A DNA stretch of 64,000 nucleotides from JANLTX01 sp049840835 (GTDB lineage Bacteria > Armatimonadota > Armatimonadia > Armatimonadales > Armatimonadaceae): NCBI GenBank assembly GCA_049840835.1, contig JASGJG010000023.1, positions 62,001 to 126,000 on the forward strand, written 5' to 3'. Positions 10,055 through 19,315 of the stretch are shown here, one piece after another; the stretch's first letter is position 1, and the number at the start of each line of letters is the position of its first letter. The notes under the pieces were generated by a model, which saw only the letters and a list, made by a program, of their open reading frames with translations, had not been told where the DNA came from and ran no database searches. A program made the translations under genes and the position numbers.

Positions 10055-10642
10055 ATGCAGCGAACCGAGGTAGTTGTTCGGGCGGCCATACCGATGGCGG
10101 TAATGAATACGCTCTTGTGGATGGCAGTGAGTCGTGAGTTCGTTAGTGAGTCATTTCTTTTATGGATGTCAGTTGCGGCCTATTTTGGTGGTGCCTCTGC
10201 CGCACGAAAGCTGCAGGCTACCTGGCGGGAGATTGTTCTTGGGTTCGTAGTAGCGCTGGCGCCTCTTTTCATCCTGGAACCTGCACTGGCGTTTATTTCT
10301 GTGCTGTACGGTGGCGCTGGATTACTACTCTTACCTCTACTCTCTAAAGCTGTACGTGCTGCAGATGAGAGCGTGGCGGTTCCCCCGCGCAGTGTATATA
10401 CCTGGGCCTGGGGCGCGCTGGGAGTTCTGGCATTTATCTTTTCCCGATACATGCCCCTTCCTTCCTGCATTATGCTGCTCTACAGTTTCTGCCTAGTCTG
10501 CATCCTGCCTGTCGCCGTTGTTGCGGGAGCTCTGGCGGTTGCCGGTCAGTCTCGTATTGGTGCCTGGGTAGGAACGGTAGGGGCTACGATGTTCTGGATC
10601 AGCTATGGCCTGGCCTGGGTGTTGTCCTATTTTATAGGCTAG
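10055..10642 (+). CDS. Polytopic membrane protein of unknown function
   Basis: 195 aa, almost entirely hydrophobic, with about six to seven membrane segments (roughly 9-29, 33-49, 59-80, 82-98, 113-130, 135-163, 168-192). There are no recognisable transporter or enzyme motifs. The start is well supported by AGGAGG at 10044-10049, 5 nt before the ATG. It is monocistronic: pncA points away upstream and the next gene converges 7 bp downstream. I do not recognise the family. Confidence 0.75.
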   Translation: MQRTEVVVRAAIPMAVMNTLLWMAVSREFVSESFLLWMSVAAYFGGASAARKLQATWREIVLGFVVALAPLFILEPALAFISVLYGGAGLLLLPLLSKAVRAADESVAVPPRSVYTWAWGALGVLAFIFSRYMPLPSCIMLLYSFCLVCILPVAVVAGALAVAGQSRIGAWVGTVGATMFWISYGLAWVLSYFIG

Positions 10643-10649
10643 GCAGTGC

Positions 10650-11222
10650 TCAGACGCCCTGATAGTCGTTTCGGATGGCGGTTAGCCGCCATCCGTCTCC
10701 ATAGCGCTCAAAGACCAGCCAGAGCGATGACCAGTCCACACCGCCGTATTTCTCGGTGCCGGATACATAGAACTCCACACAGACTGCTCCAGGAAACTGC
10801 TTATCTAAGTCAGTCACATAGTTCAGTGGGCGACGCTTTAGAGTGTTGTAGTTTGTCTCTGCTGGGTGCTGGTAGTCGCGGCCATAGATACGCTTGTAGC
10901 GCTCTTTAAAGGTCTGGCGTGCCGGGGTATTGCTCTCACCATCTTTGCCCCAGTCGTACTTTTTCGCATCGGTGAATAGCCCCGGCACCTGGGATTGCTT
11001 GAAAGTAGGGCCAGACTCGCCGTTGTCACCAGGAAAGCGCAGCCCTTTAACTGGGTGCACCATACGCGCCAGGGTTTTCAGGTCTTTGCGTGCCAGCGCC
11101 CCACGCACGATACTGGCGCGTGTGGTCATCTGCCGTTTGGCCTCACCAGGAGAGAGAATGAAGTCAGCCCTTGCCGCTGCTGTAGTAATGACAGCTAACG
11201 ATACGGCAAGGGCGAGTTTCAT
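10650..11222 (-). CDS. Small secreted protein of unknown function
   Basis: 190 aa. Residues 1-19 (MKLALAVSLAVITTAAARA) are a good type I signal peptide. The mature part begins DFILSPGEAKRQMTTRA, contains RMVHPVKGLRFPG and ends with a WLVFER.GDGWRLTAI strand pair typical of NTF2/SnoaL-like or lipoprotein-like beta domains, so a periplasmic ligand-binding role is possible. It starts by a 4-bp overlap with the upstream PPC protein gene and is the last gene of the surface operon. Similar small proteins occur in other phyla, but I cannot name a family. Confidence 0.7.
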   Translation of the reverse strand: MKLALAVSLAVITTAAARADFILSPGEAKRQMTTRASIVRGALARKDLKTLARMVHPVKGLRFPGDNGESGPTFKQSQVPGLFTDAKKYDWGKDGESNTPARQTFKERYKRIYGRDYQHPAETNYNTLKRRPLNYVTDLDKQFPGAVCVEFYVSGTEKYGGVDWSSLWLVFERYGDGWRLTAIRNDYQGV

Positions 11223-13001
11223 TTGGGAACCACAGTTATGGGTTGCGTGGAAAGATAAGGCTGCTCATTCAAGCCAGCCACAATACCCACGAAGCTGAAG
11301 CGCATGGGGGGCAGGTCTTTGGCGCGCCGTGAGATGTGGTCCGCGTTTCCATTGCCCACGATAGTAAACGTGCACTCATTCTTCTCCGGCGGCACATAGA
11401 GTGCACCCGCTGTGGGGTACATGAATCCGGGGAGCTGGTGGGGGAAGATGACGATACCGCCCTTGAAGTCTCCCTGGCGTTTGATGCGCACTGTGACATC
11501 ACGGCGCATATCGTTGCCCATAGGAAGCTGGGAGATATCTGCCTCTAGCTTGAATGGGTCGCTACCTACTCGAATCCCCACACTCTCAGCGCTACGAGGG
11601 CGCTGGCGCTGTCCGTTCGACGGGCCTACATAGCTTTCCAGTGGGGTTGCCAGGCGAGTAACAGACTTACCCTCACCGAGAGCCTTACCCGTAATCGTGA
11701 ACGTTCCACCGTTAGGCTGGGCGTCATCGCTGGCGTGCAGAATCAGGAGCGCCTTATCGTCATCCGGCGGAATGGCGCAAGGCTCGGCAGTGACTCCTGG
11801 CGGCAGGTCAGAAACCGTAACTGTAATGCCGGTGCTGAGCTTCTCGCGCTTCGTAGCGCGCACCACCACGGCGGCGATTCCTCCTGGCGCTAGATTCACG
11901 GTAGATGGCAGGGCAGTAAAGGCGAAGTCCGGACCAGTGACAGCGGCTGCCGTTTCTGGGGCAGTAGGCGTTCCCTGATAGGCGCGCAGGCGATAGATAG
12001 ACGCCGGGTTGCCTTTCCAGAGGAGATCACGCACCAGCAAAGTGTAGTCCCCATCTGCAGGAGCGGTCCAAGTGAGGATGGGGTCCAGGTCGCTGGCTCC
12101 CAGGTTCTTTGCTATCTCCTTACCCTTGCTATCGTAGAGATAGAGCACCGGGTTAAAGAACGCTGGCTGCTAACTCTGAGAGCCGGAAGGCCTTGAGGTC
12201 GAACGTGTAAACAGTGTCTTTCTTGGCGGTGAACGCGAAGTAGTCTCGCTCGGCAGAGCTTGCCAGTGTGCCATTCACGGTTACCGGAAGCTGAATCTTC
12301 TGCGCCTCAGAGAGCTTGGAGTTCGGCTCGGCGGCTACAACCTCCGGCAGATCTCCTACATCAAAGGTAAACGCGGTAGAGACTCCGGCGTCTGTGACTA
12401 GGCGAAGCTCACGCGGACCGGGTAGCGCGTTATCAGCCACGGAGACTTTCGCCGTAATCACGCCCGCTCGGGCCTTGGCCTGGAGATATTTGGTGACCTT
12501 GTCTTTATCGTCTGCGGAGAGCTGAGCGCTACGCTGGGTAATCATGCGATCTACGGTAGAGGCCCACTGCTCGGCGGTCATGGTGCGGTTATCCGGCGTG
12601 CGCAGCTCGTGGCAGGAGGTACATTTCTGCTGCACCAGCGGACGTAGCGCTTCATCGGGTGGTGCGCCACCGGGCTGCACTTCCGCAGAGACACCCATAT
12701 CACCTGTCACCAGCAGCTTCTTGGCGCCCTGTAGGTTACCGCCACGCAGCACGACTTCTACCGTTTTTCCGGCTCTGGTTCCCGCCGGGAACATGCCCGC
12801 AATCTGCGGCGTCTGTGCCATGGCTGTTTTACTAATGCCAGCGAAGACGGCTATGCCCATAATTCCCAGGACGGTGAACGTCCGGCTATGGGCGTTCCGC
12901 CGTCTCCATGCAGGAGAGGGTTGAGCCTGTGTTCCGAGCGAAGCGAGACGGCACGAAGTGCCTATAGCCGGACGTTCACCGTCCTGGAGATTCAGATTCA
13001 T
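11219..13001 (-). pseudogene. Secreted PPC-domain/cytochrome c-motif protein, frameshifted
   Basis: Two overlapping frames (12153-13001 and 11219-12148) form one ~593-aa protein. Part one has a hydrophobic signal segment (about 41-62), an IPT-like FPAGTRAGKTVEVVLRGG stretch and one haem motif CTSCH in an ~80-aa cytochrome-like domain. Part two continues a pre-peptidase C-terminal (PPC) domain at NPVLYLYDSKG and adds beta domains. Planctomycete proteins of this type accompany DUF1549/DUF1553 proteins, as here. Removing one A from the AAA run at 12155-12157 (plus) joins SVL to NPVLYLYD, matching the usual SPLDPVL of PPC domains. The ATG overlaps the WD40-gene stop (ATGA). Residues ~6-45 are encoded by a palindromic element. 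Confidence 0.8.
12866..12987. repeat. Palindromic (REP/MITE-like) element inside a coding region
   Basis: 27-bp arms (12866-12892 and 12961-12987) are inverted repeats with one mismatch; the arm begins CCAGGACGGTGAACG and ends near GGCTAT. The 68-bp spacer holds a further hairpin, GGCAC-GAA-GTGCC at 12950-12962, touching the right arm. It is translated in frame as residues ~6-45 of the PPC protein, between its coupled ATG and its hydrophobic signal segment, which suggests insertion of a mobile palindromic unit. Confidence 0.65.
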
Positions 13002-14596
13002 TTCGGCTTCACCGTTGTTTTGGGATAGAGGAACTGGGTCGGGACAATCTGCTTGACCTGACCGGGATAGAACCAGGAGAGATGGACTTCCGCGCCACCG
13101 GTATCCTGGAAAAACTCGATTTTTATCGGCACGCGCTCACCCTCCTTCAGGTAGATCTGGCGAACCGGAGGGTCTTCTGTGGGGCCGCGTGATACCCACG
13201 AATCCACGAGTTTGATGCCGTTTACCCAGAGCCGAATGCCATCGTCAGACTTGGTGACAAACTGATAGGGACCGGTTGCCGGAGCCTCGATAAAGCCTTC
13301 CCAGCGCGCCGACCAGTTCGTTGGCATCATGTAATCCACGGGAGCTGCCGTGAACGTGAGGTCCATAGCCGCGTCTACACGCGAAAACGCCGGGTCACCC
13401 GTGACGTCTTTATTGGTGAAGTAAGAACCGGAAAGCCCGGTGCCTTTGCCACGCTGAAGAGATGAAGCAATATAGCCGCCGGGTGGTGGGGTAAAAGGCA
13501 GCTCCCAAAAGAGAATGCCGCGCTCCACCATATAGACACGCGCTTTACCGTCTCGCGATGCGGCTGCCAACCACTTACCATCCGGAGAGACGCTGAGCGC
13601 CCAGATATCCCCTTTGGCTTCGGTCAGTTCGCGCTCTACGCCGCCGCCATAGTTCCAGACGATGACTTTACCATCTTCCCCGCCAGAATAGATACGCTGA
13701 CTGTCCGCCGCCACAGCGTAAACAGGCCCTTCATGGCGGCGCATATCGCGTGCCTGGTAGCCAGTGCGTGGGGTTGGCTCACCAGGTGGTGGGGCTGATT
13801 TCTGGTCGGTAACTGTATTGACCTGAAAAATGCGCACGCTGCCATCGCCCGCGCCCGCCACGAATTGGCCAGGGTTCGGGGTCGCACATACGGCCCAGAC
13901 CGGACTGCCGCACTGGTCGAAGTTCACAACCACTCGGCGCAGGTTCGCATCCCAGATCTTGAGCATCTTGTCTGCCCCACCAGAGGCGAACAGAGCACCA
14001 CCCTGAGCATCATTGATGTTCTTCGGCACGGTAACCGAGAGACAGCGCCCTACATGCTCGGTGAGCGCCTGTACCTTCTGACCAGTCGTGGCATCTGTAA
14101 CAATAATGCGCTCATCATCGGCGGCGGAGAGAAGTTTATTGCCATCGAAAGCCACAGACTCCACGGTGTCTTCATGGGCTTGCAGTGTGCGCAGTACATT
14201 GCCGTTTGCGGCATCACAGAGCTTGACTACACCCTTGCCACCCGGCACGCCTGCACCGACTGCCAGCCACTTGCCATCCGGAGAGTAGGCCAGGGCGCGC
14301 ACGGCATCATCAGCCACGGACCACTCGGCGATTTTCTCACCAGAGTCCAGTTTGAAGAACAGAACTTTCTTGTAGCTGCCTACGGCCAGGGTTTGACCAT
14401 TCGGCGAGAAGGCCACAGCCCAGGCCGGGGAAGGAACGGCAGGTTTGGGCGGGGGCGCAGGGGTAGGTTTGGTCCCCGTCGGCGGCTTCGCCGGGGGAGT
14501 TTTAGTAGCAGGTTTCTTTGGCGGTGCAGCGACCACATAGCCGCTGACCCCCAGGAGCAAAACCCACAGGGGCAGGCTATTCCAGTGTGATCGCAT
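12998..14596 (-). CDS. Secreted WD40-repeat protein with C-terminal PA14 domain
   Basis: 532 aa. Signal peptide 1-23 ending YVVAA, then a Pro/Lys/Thr-rich linker (about 25-55). WD40 blades follow from about 57 to 365, with repeated AFSPNGQTLAVGSY, AYSPDGKWLAVG, ASGGADKMLKIWDA, YSGGEDGKVIVWN and SVSPDGKWLAAAS. The last ~140 residues are a PA14 domain: GSYFTNKDVTG, WSARWEGFIEAPATGPYQF, SDDGIRLWVNG and VHLSWFYPG. PA14 domains bind carbohydrate; the propeller is a protein-interaction platform. An extracellular or periplasmic role with the DUF1501/DUF1549 proteins is likely. It overlaps the MOSC gene by 20 bp upstream and the PPC gene by 4 bp downstream. Confidence 0.9.
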   Translation of the reverse strand: MRSHWNSLPLWVLLLGVSGYVVAAPPKKPATKTPPAKPPTGTKPTPAPPPKPAVPSPAWAVAFSPNGQTLAVGSYKKVLFFKLDSGEKIAEWSVADDAVRALAYSPDGKWLAVGAGVPGGKGVVKLCDAANGNVLRTLQAHEDTVESVAFDGNKLLSAADDERIIVTDATTGQKVQALTEHVGRCLSVTVPKNINDAQGGALFASGGADKMLKIWDANLRRVVVNFDQCGSPVWAVCATPNPGQFVAGAGDGSVRIFQVNTVTDQKSAPPPGEPTPRTGYQARDMRRHEGPVYAVAADSQRIYSGGEDGKVIVWNYGGGVERELTEAKGDIWALSVSPDGKWLAAASRDGKARVYMVERGILFWELPFTPPPGGYIASSLQRGKGTGLSGSYFTNKDVTGDPAFSRVDAAMDLTFTAAPVDYMMPTNWSARWEGFIEAPATGPYQFVTKSDDGIRLWVNGIKLVDSWVSRGPTEDPPVRQIYLKEGERVPIKIEFFQDTGGAEVHLSWFYPGQVKQIVPTQFLYPKTTVKPK

Positions 14597-15017
14597 CCCC
14601 GACTCGAATCTCTCCGTTTTCTAATACCAGGGCGCGCAGACCGCCACGCCCAATCAATTGCCGAACGATACCGGGCCGCTCCAGATGCCGCTCTAAGTAG
14701 GCGCAGGGCTCACAGAGCCGTGTGCCTTCACAGAGAACACGCCCGAGGCGAAATCGCTGTCCTACCAGCGGATTCAGCGCAATACCATCCACTGTGATGT
14801 TACGCCGAGACTCCCCCGGCTTCAGGCCCAGGTCGTTTACTACAGCTTGCTCTATGAGAGTCAGCTCGTGGTCACTGGGCCAGTGGGAGTAGGTACCGAT
14901 GTTCTTGCTGTAGCGGTCTCCATCGATACCTGCTCCCTTACGTAGCACAGCGATATCCACGGGGACGGGAGCCGCCCCTGCAGTTGGCGCAATGTGAATG
15001 GCGACGATATTCCCCAA
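14577..15017 (-). CDS. MOSC-domain protein
   Basis: 146 aa, a single MOSC domain. Visible blocks are the N-terminal VAIHIAPTAGAAP, GAGIDGDRY, the ELTLIEQ strand, RNITVDGIALNPLVG and the conserved cysteine in GTRLCEPCAYLE. MOSC proteins carry sulfur in molybdenum-cofactor-dependent or related chemistry. It sits inside the surface operon (3 bp after the DUF1501 stop, 20-bp overlap with the WD40 gene), an unusual location that may only reflect cotranscription. No signal peptide, so cytoplasmic. Confidence 0.9.
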   Translation of the reverse strand: MGNIVAIHIAPTAGAAPVPVDIAVLRKGAGIDGDRYSKNIGTYSHWPSDHELTLIEQAVVNDLGLKPGESRRNITVDGIALNPLVGQRFRLGRVLCEGTRLCEPCAYLERHLERPGIVRQLIGRGGLRALVLENGEIRVGDAITLE

Positions 15018-15020
15018 GGC

Positions 15021-16355
15021 TTACACCATGGCGTCGGACAGATGGCGACCACCACGCGAGAGGGTGACACGAACACCTTCGGGCGACGAGATGGATTGGG
15101 TGTAGTCGATACCCAGCGCCTGGTAGATGGTTGCCGAGAGGTCTTCGGGGCGTACTGGGCGCTCTGCAGGCTCGAAGCCCTTAGAGTCCGAGGAGCCCAC
15201 GACCATACCACCCTTCATGCCGCCACCGGCCATGAGCACCGAGAAGCAGCGCGGATGATGGTCACGTCCACCATCGCGGTTGATGATAGGTGTTCGCCCA
15301 AACTCACCCATAACCACTACCAGAGTCTTCTTCAGAAGTCCACGCTGGCTCAGGTCGTTGATAAACGCGGCAAGGCCCTTATCGAAAGCGGGCAGGGTAC
15401 CGTAGCGCAGGGCATCGAACCCATTGTTATGGGTGTCCCATCCGCCGTGCTGCACGGTCACGAACCGCACGCCACCCTCTACAAGTCGTCGGGCCAGCAG
15501 CAGAGACTGCCCGAACCCATTGCGCCCGTACGCTTCGCGCACTTCTGGCTTTTCCCGAGTGACTTCAAAGGCCGCGCGCGCTTCCGATGAGCTGAGAAGC
15601 GCATACGCACGCTGATAGAAGCTATTCACCGTGCGGGCACGGTCACTGCCTTTTTCGAACTTGGTGAACGCGGAGTCTACCGCCTCACGCAGCCCACGAC
15701 GGCGCTGCATGCGCTCTACCGAGATACCGCCGGGCAGATCCAGGTCCTGTACCCGGAACCCATCGTTGTTCGGGTCGCCACCGGGTGCGAACGGGTCTAA
15801 AGCCGCGCCTAAGAACCCCGCGCCGCCGTACATCACCGGGGAAGGAACCGCGATATAGGGGGGAAGCGCTGAGCGACCCGGAAGCATCTTGGCTGCCACG
15901 GAGCCATAGCTGGGCACACCGAAGCCGGGCAGTGGCTCGAACCCGGTCATCATGTAGTGCGTGCCACGCTCGTGCGCTCCTTCGTTGGTGGTCATGGAGC
16001 GAATCAGGGTCATCTTGTCCATCTGCTGCGCCAGCAGGGGCAGGGGCTCGGCAATCTGAATGCCTTTGGCGCTAGTGTTAATGGGCTTGAACAGACCACG
16101 AATCTCAGCGGGAGCATCTGGCTTGGGGTCGAAGGTATCGATATGGCTGGGGCCACCACCCTGCCAGATAAGGACCACCGAGCTAGCCGTACCAGGGTCT
16201 GCATTCGGCGGCGCAGGTGCGGCGTAGGCCTCCTGCATCGCAAATAGCTCGGTCAGACCCATTCCGAGCGCAGTCAGCATTCCCGCCTGAACGCCGGTTT
16301 TTAAAAACCCGCGCCGCGTGAATTGGTTGTATTCCTCACAGGCGTTTCGATCCAT
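15021..16355 (-). CDS. DUF1501 protein with Tat signal
   Basis: 444 aa from ATG 16355. The N-terminus has a twin-arginine signal (TRRGFLKTG followed by a hydrophobic stretch to AYAAP), so the folded protein is exported. DUF1501 belongs to the alkaline-phosphatase/sulfatase-like superfamily; seen here are VVLIWQGGGPSHIDTFDPKP, FGVPSYGSV, VVVMGEFGRTP, GRDHHPRCFSVLMAGGG and a C-terminal SATIYQALGID. A GTG 12 codons upstream (16391) has no ribosome site, whereas GGGGAACGG precedes 16355. It lies directly downstream of the DUF1549/1553 gene, the standard Planctomycetes/Armatimonadota pairing. The biochemical role is unproven. Confidence 0.9.
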   Translation of the reverse strand: MDRNACEEYNQFTRRGFLKTGVQAGMLTALGMGLTELFAMQEAYAAPAPPNADPGTASSVVLIWQGGGPSHIDTFDPKPDAPAEIRGLFKPINTSAKGIQIAEPLPLLAQQMDKMTLIRSMTTNEGAHERGTHYMMTGFEPLPGFGVPSYGSVAAKMLPGRSALPPYIAVPSPVMYGGAGFLGAALDPFAPGGDPNNDGFRVQDLDLPGGISVERMQRRRGLREAVDSAFTKFEKGSDRARTVNSFYQRAYALLSSSEARAAFEVTREKPEVREAYGRNGFGQSLLLARRLVEGGVRFVTVQHGGWDTHNNGFDALRYGTLPAFDKGLAAFINDLSQRGLLKKTLVVVMGEFGRTPIINRDGGRDHHPRCFSVLMAGGGMKGGMVVGSSDSKGFEPAERPVRPEDLSATIYQALGIDYTQSISSPEGVRVTLSRGGRHLSDAMV

Positions 16356-16452
16356 GTTAGTTACCGTTCCCCGTCGATTCGATTTTCCCACTACTAGAAA
16401 GTTTCAAGTGATTGAGCATCACTTGCTGCTAGAGGCAGAAGATTGCTTTGCG

Positions 16453-18672
16453 CTAGCTTACGAAGTAGAACTCGCGGGCGGAGATGAGTGCCCAGAGCAA
16501 GTCTTGCGCCACTTCATCACGCTTGGCATTCGGTGCCGTGAACGCCGCCAGAGCTGCCGCTTTCTCTTTATCGGTTGGATTCCGTCCAAAGGTTTTCAGG
16601 TAGAGCGTGCGAATGATCTTCTCGTTCGTCGCGTTCTTATCATTGATTAAAGGCTGAAGGGTCTGGCCGTAGCGTACTTTATTATCAATGTACGGTGAGT
16701 TCAGCACATGCAGGGTCTGTACCAGAGTCGGCTCAATCTTCGGCTCCAGGTTTGTCAGGAACTCCCTATGGGAGCGCCCAAACGTATCCATGAAGTAGCT
16801 ACCTACAGGCAGATAGAGATGCGAGGCTTTCTCATCTGCCGGGTAGTCCCCGAACCGCTCGCTGGTTCCGGTGGCCTGATTGATGGAGTCTAAAAGCACT
16901 TGGCCCAGCATAGGGCGCGGGTAGAAGTGCGAGAAGAACTGCGTATCCAGCGCGTTCGTTTCATTGACTTCGCTAGACGCCTGATACGTATTGGAGTTCA
17001 GAATCAGGCGGGTGGCCCGCTTTATATCGAAATTGTGCTCAGTGAGGTCTTTCGCCATGGCCTCCAGAAGACCCGGCACCGATGCCGGAGTGGTTGCCCG
17101 CATGTCATCCACCGGGTGCACCACGCCACGCCCCATGTAGTTGCCCCAGAGCCGGTTCACGGTCGCTTTGGCAAAGAACGGATTGTTGCGAGAAGTGGTC
17201 CACTCCACGAACTCATTGAAAGACCGCTCTTTGCTTGCCTGACTCGGCCCGTCTGCACCTAAAAGGGTAGGTGGGGCTTCTTTGCCACGGTGCCGCCCGG
17301 TAACACTCTGGTTGATAACCCGACCATCCGGGTTCTCAAAGATGGTGTTCTCACCATCTAAGCGTCCACCGCCAACGCCAACCTTGCCCATAAACGCGGT
17401 GAAGTTCCAGTAGTCATCCGTCGTCCAGCGGTCGAACGGGTGCTTATGGCAACGTGCACAGGCCATGCGCTGACCCAGGAAGGCCTGCGCCACAGTCTCC
17501 ATACGGTCTTCTGGGGTATTGTCTACCCGCCAGAAGTTAGCCGGACCGTCACGGAAGGTGGAGCCGCGCGCCATGAGCAGACCCTTCACGAACTGGTCGT
17601 GGGGCATGTTCTTCGTCACAGCATCTTTTACCCACTCGGTGAAGAGGACAGTCTCACGGTCTCCGTAGATGTTGTTGCCGAAGTGGTTGGGATGGATACG
17701 CAGCAGATCACCCAATCGTAGGGTGCGCATGGCCACATAGTCCGGCGAGTCTAAAAGCTGGTCGATGAGCTTCGCCCGCTTATCGGGGGCTTTGTCTGCC
17801 GCGAAGGCTTCTATCTCCTCGGGAGCAGGCAGCTTTCCGCAGAGGTCCAGTGCTACCCGGCGCAGGAACTCCGCATCCGTCGTTTTCCGCGACGGCACGA
17901 CGTTCATACGTTTCAGGTTCTTATAAACGTAGTCGTCGATGAAGTTCGCTGAGGTGAGTTTGGGGAAAGGCGCTTTACTGTCACGGGGCAGCGAAAGGTT
18001 CACCGCCTGAACATCGCCCAGGTAGCGCACCACGATAGATGTTCCGCCCCAGCGCTTCCCGGTGACTATCCCGCTTCCATCTACACTGAATACTGCGGGA
18101 TCGTTGGTATCGTAGTTTGCCTGCGCGGTCACATCACGAGAGATGCCATCAGTAAAAGTCGCGACAACTTTAAGCGGCAACTTCTGACCGACCTTGCTCA
18201 GTGTGAACTGATTCGGCGTGACCGTGAGCCGGGCCAGCTTCGGGTCGTTTTCGTAGGAATACGGCGCCCCGGCAGCAATCCAGTCACGCATGATTTTCCA
18301 CTCTGGGGAGCCAACGGCAAAGCGCTCACCGCCCGCATGACCCATGACCCCGGTAGCCTTCAATAGCAGCAGGCTCTTTTCTGGCTCTGTGGTGTTTACA
18401 CGCCGCCCACGTGCCCCACGAACGATGGGGTCGTAGTCATCCATCGGGGTCAAAGTAAGAAGGGAAAGCTGGAAACCACCGCGCCCTCCGAACTTACCGT
18501 GGCAGCCTGCTGTAGAGCAGCCCTTTTTATCCAGAATGGGAGCAACATCGCGCAGAAATAGGGGATGCGATGAAATTCGTTTTCCATCGTCCGCGCCACG
18601 CACGTGTGAGCCCGCGATAGCTAAAACCGCTGTCGCAAGCGAAAACCCCAGCGCAACCATGCCTCGCCGCAT
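16453..18672 (-). CDS. DUF1549/DUF1553 surface protein with cytochrome c motifs
   Basis: 739 aa from ATG 18672. A signal peptide covers about residues 1-26 (ends SHVRGAD). Next comes a planctomycete-type cytochrome segment with CSTAGCHG, a BIG2-like domain (about 130-225), DUF1549 (FIDDYVYKNLKRM onward, with MACARCHKHPFDRW) and DUF1553 at the C-terminus (NPFFAKATVNRLW, PRPMLGQVLLDSINQATG, LLWALISAREF). The start is chosen because a complete promoter lies 5 nt upstream and the codons before it (to 18714) fall inside that promoter. It is the first gene of a six-gene operon. It probably sits at the cell surface and may bind haem; its substrate is unknown. Confidence 0.92.
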   Translation of the reverse strand: MRRGMVALGFSLATAVLAIAGSHVRGADDGKRISSHPLFLRDVAPILDKKGCSTAGCHGKFGGRGGFQLSLLTLTPMDDYDPIVRGARGRRVNTTEPEKSLLLLKATGVMGHAGGERFAVGSPEWKIMRDWIAAGAPYSYENDPKLARLTVTPNQFTLSKVGQKLPLKVVATFTDGISRDVTAQANYDTNDPAVFSVDGSGIVTGKRWGGTSIVVRYLGDVQAVNLSLPRDSKAPFPKLTSANFIDDYVYKNLKRMNVVPSRKTTDAEFLRRVALDLCGKLPAPEEIEAFAADKAPDKRAKLIDQLLDSPDYVAMRTLRLGDLLRIHPNHFGNNIYGDRETVLFTEWVKDAVTKNMPHDQFVKGLLMARGSTFRDGPANFWRVDNTPEDRMETVAQAFLGQRMACARCHKHPFDRWTTDDYWNFTAFMGKVGVGGGRLDGENTIFENPDGRVINQSVTGRHRGKEAPPTLLGADGPSQASKERSFNEFVEWTTSRNNPFFAKATVNRLWGNYMGRGVVHPVDDMRATTPASVPGLLEAMAKDLTEHNFDIKRATRLILNSNTYQASSEVNETNALDTQFFSHFYPRPMLGQVLLDSINQATGTSERFGDYPADEKASHLYLPVGSYFMDTFGRSHREFLTNLEPKIEPTLVQTLHVLNSPYIDNKVRYGQTLQPLINDKNATNEKIIRTLYLKTFGRNPTDKEKAAALAAFTAPNAKRDEVAQDLLWALISAREFYFVS

Positions 18673-18677
18673 GTTGG

Positions 18678-18707
18678 ATTCTACCTTGCGATTTCCCCCA
18701 CCGTCAA
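18678..18707 (-). promoter_or_regulatory. Sigma70-type promoter for a leaderless DUF1549/1553 mRNA
   Basis: On the minus strand: -35 TTGACG (18702-18707), 18-bp spacer, -10 TAGAAT (18678-18683), then only CCAAC before the ATG at 18672. Transcription should start at or within a base or two of the start codon, so the mRNA is predicted to be leaderless. Confidence 0.65.
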
Positions 18708-18780
18708 CGCGCAAAAAGCCGGGTACACAAAACGATTTTCTTCAACCGGTTGTTTCTTTACCCCTAACCGGAAGTAGGTG

Positions 18781-19299
18781 TTAACCAAGATAGACCAACA
18801 AAGCATAACCTTGAGACTGGGCGACACGAAAGAAAGTCTGGATATCTTGAAAGGTCTTCCATAAGTGAGGGAAATCTTCTGGGTGCCAGGCATGTGCAGG
18901 AGGAACTCCTGCAGCATTGAGAGCATCCGGATCGAAGCTACTTCTGAGGGTTGCTTCCTCTACCTTTTCCAATGCAGACGCGATATTTCTCACCTCTTCC
19001 TCAGTGAAGTAACGCACCGGGCCATAATAGCAATAGTCACCACCGATAGGAGTGCCACCAGAGATGGATGTGCCAAGCAATGGGTATTGTGCCCACTCAC
19101 CGAACGTTAATAGTGAGTGAAGTCCTAACCAGTTACGCTCTGTCCATAGCCGCGGCTCAGGGCGTTTCATCTCATTACTATCATCGTTGAATCCAGAATC
19201 TAGATATTCTGCTGGAGCTTCCGGATGGAGACGTGATGCCTGCATTAGTTGAGTAAGATTTTCCGGAGAGATGCAGCGATACCAGGTGTTTATCGCCAT
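18781..19299 (-). CDS. DUF1877 family protein
   Basis: 172 aa. The pattern WLGLHSLLTFG, followed by PLLGTSISGGTPIGGDYCYYGPVRYFTEEEVRNIA and a C-terminal helix ending FFRVAQSQGYALLVYLG, matches the YfbM-type DUF1877 family. The function is unknown. The gene lies 16 bp after the methyltransferase stop on the same strand and probably ends the HAD-methyltransferase cluster. The ~65 bp downstream to the next promoter shows no clear terminator. Confidence 0.8.
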   Translation of the reverse strand: MAINTWYRCISPENLTQLMQASRLHPEAPAEYLDSGFNDDSNEMKRPEPRLWTERNWLGLHSLLTFGEWAQYPLLGTSISGGTPIGGDYCYYGPVRYFTEEEVRNIASALEKVEEATLRSSFDPDALNAAGVPPAHAWHPEDFPHLWKTFQDIQTFFRVAQSQGYALLVYLG

Positions 19300-19315
19300 G
19301 GGGGCTTACACCGGG

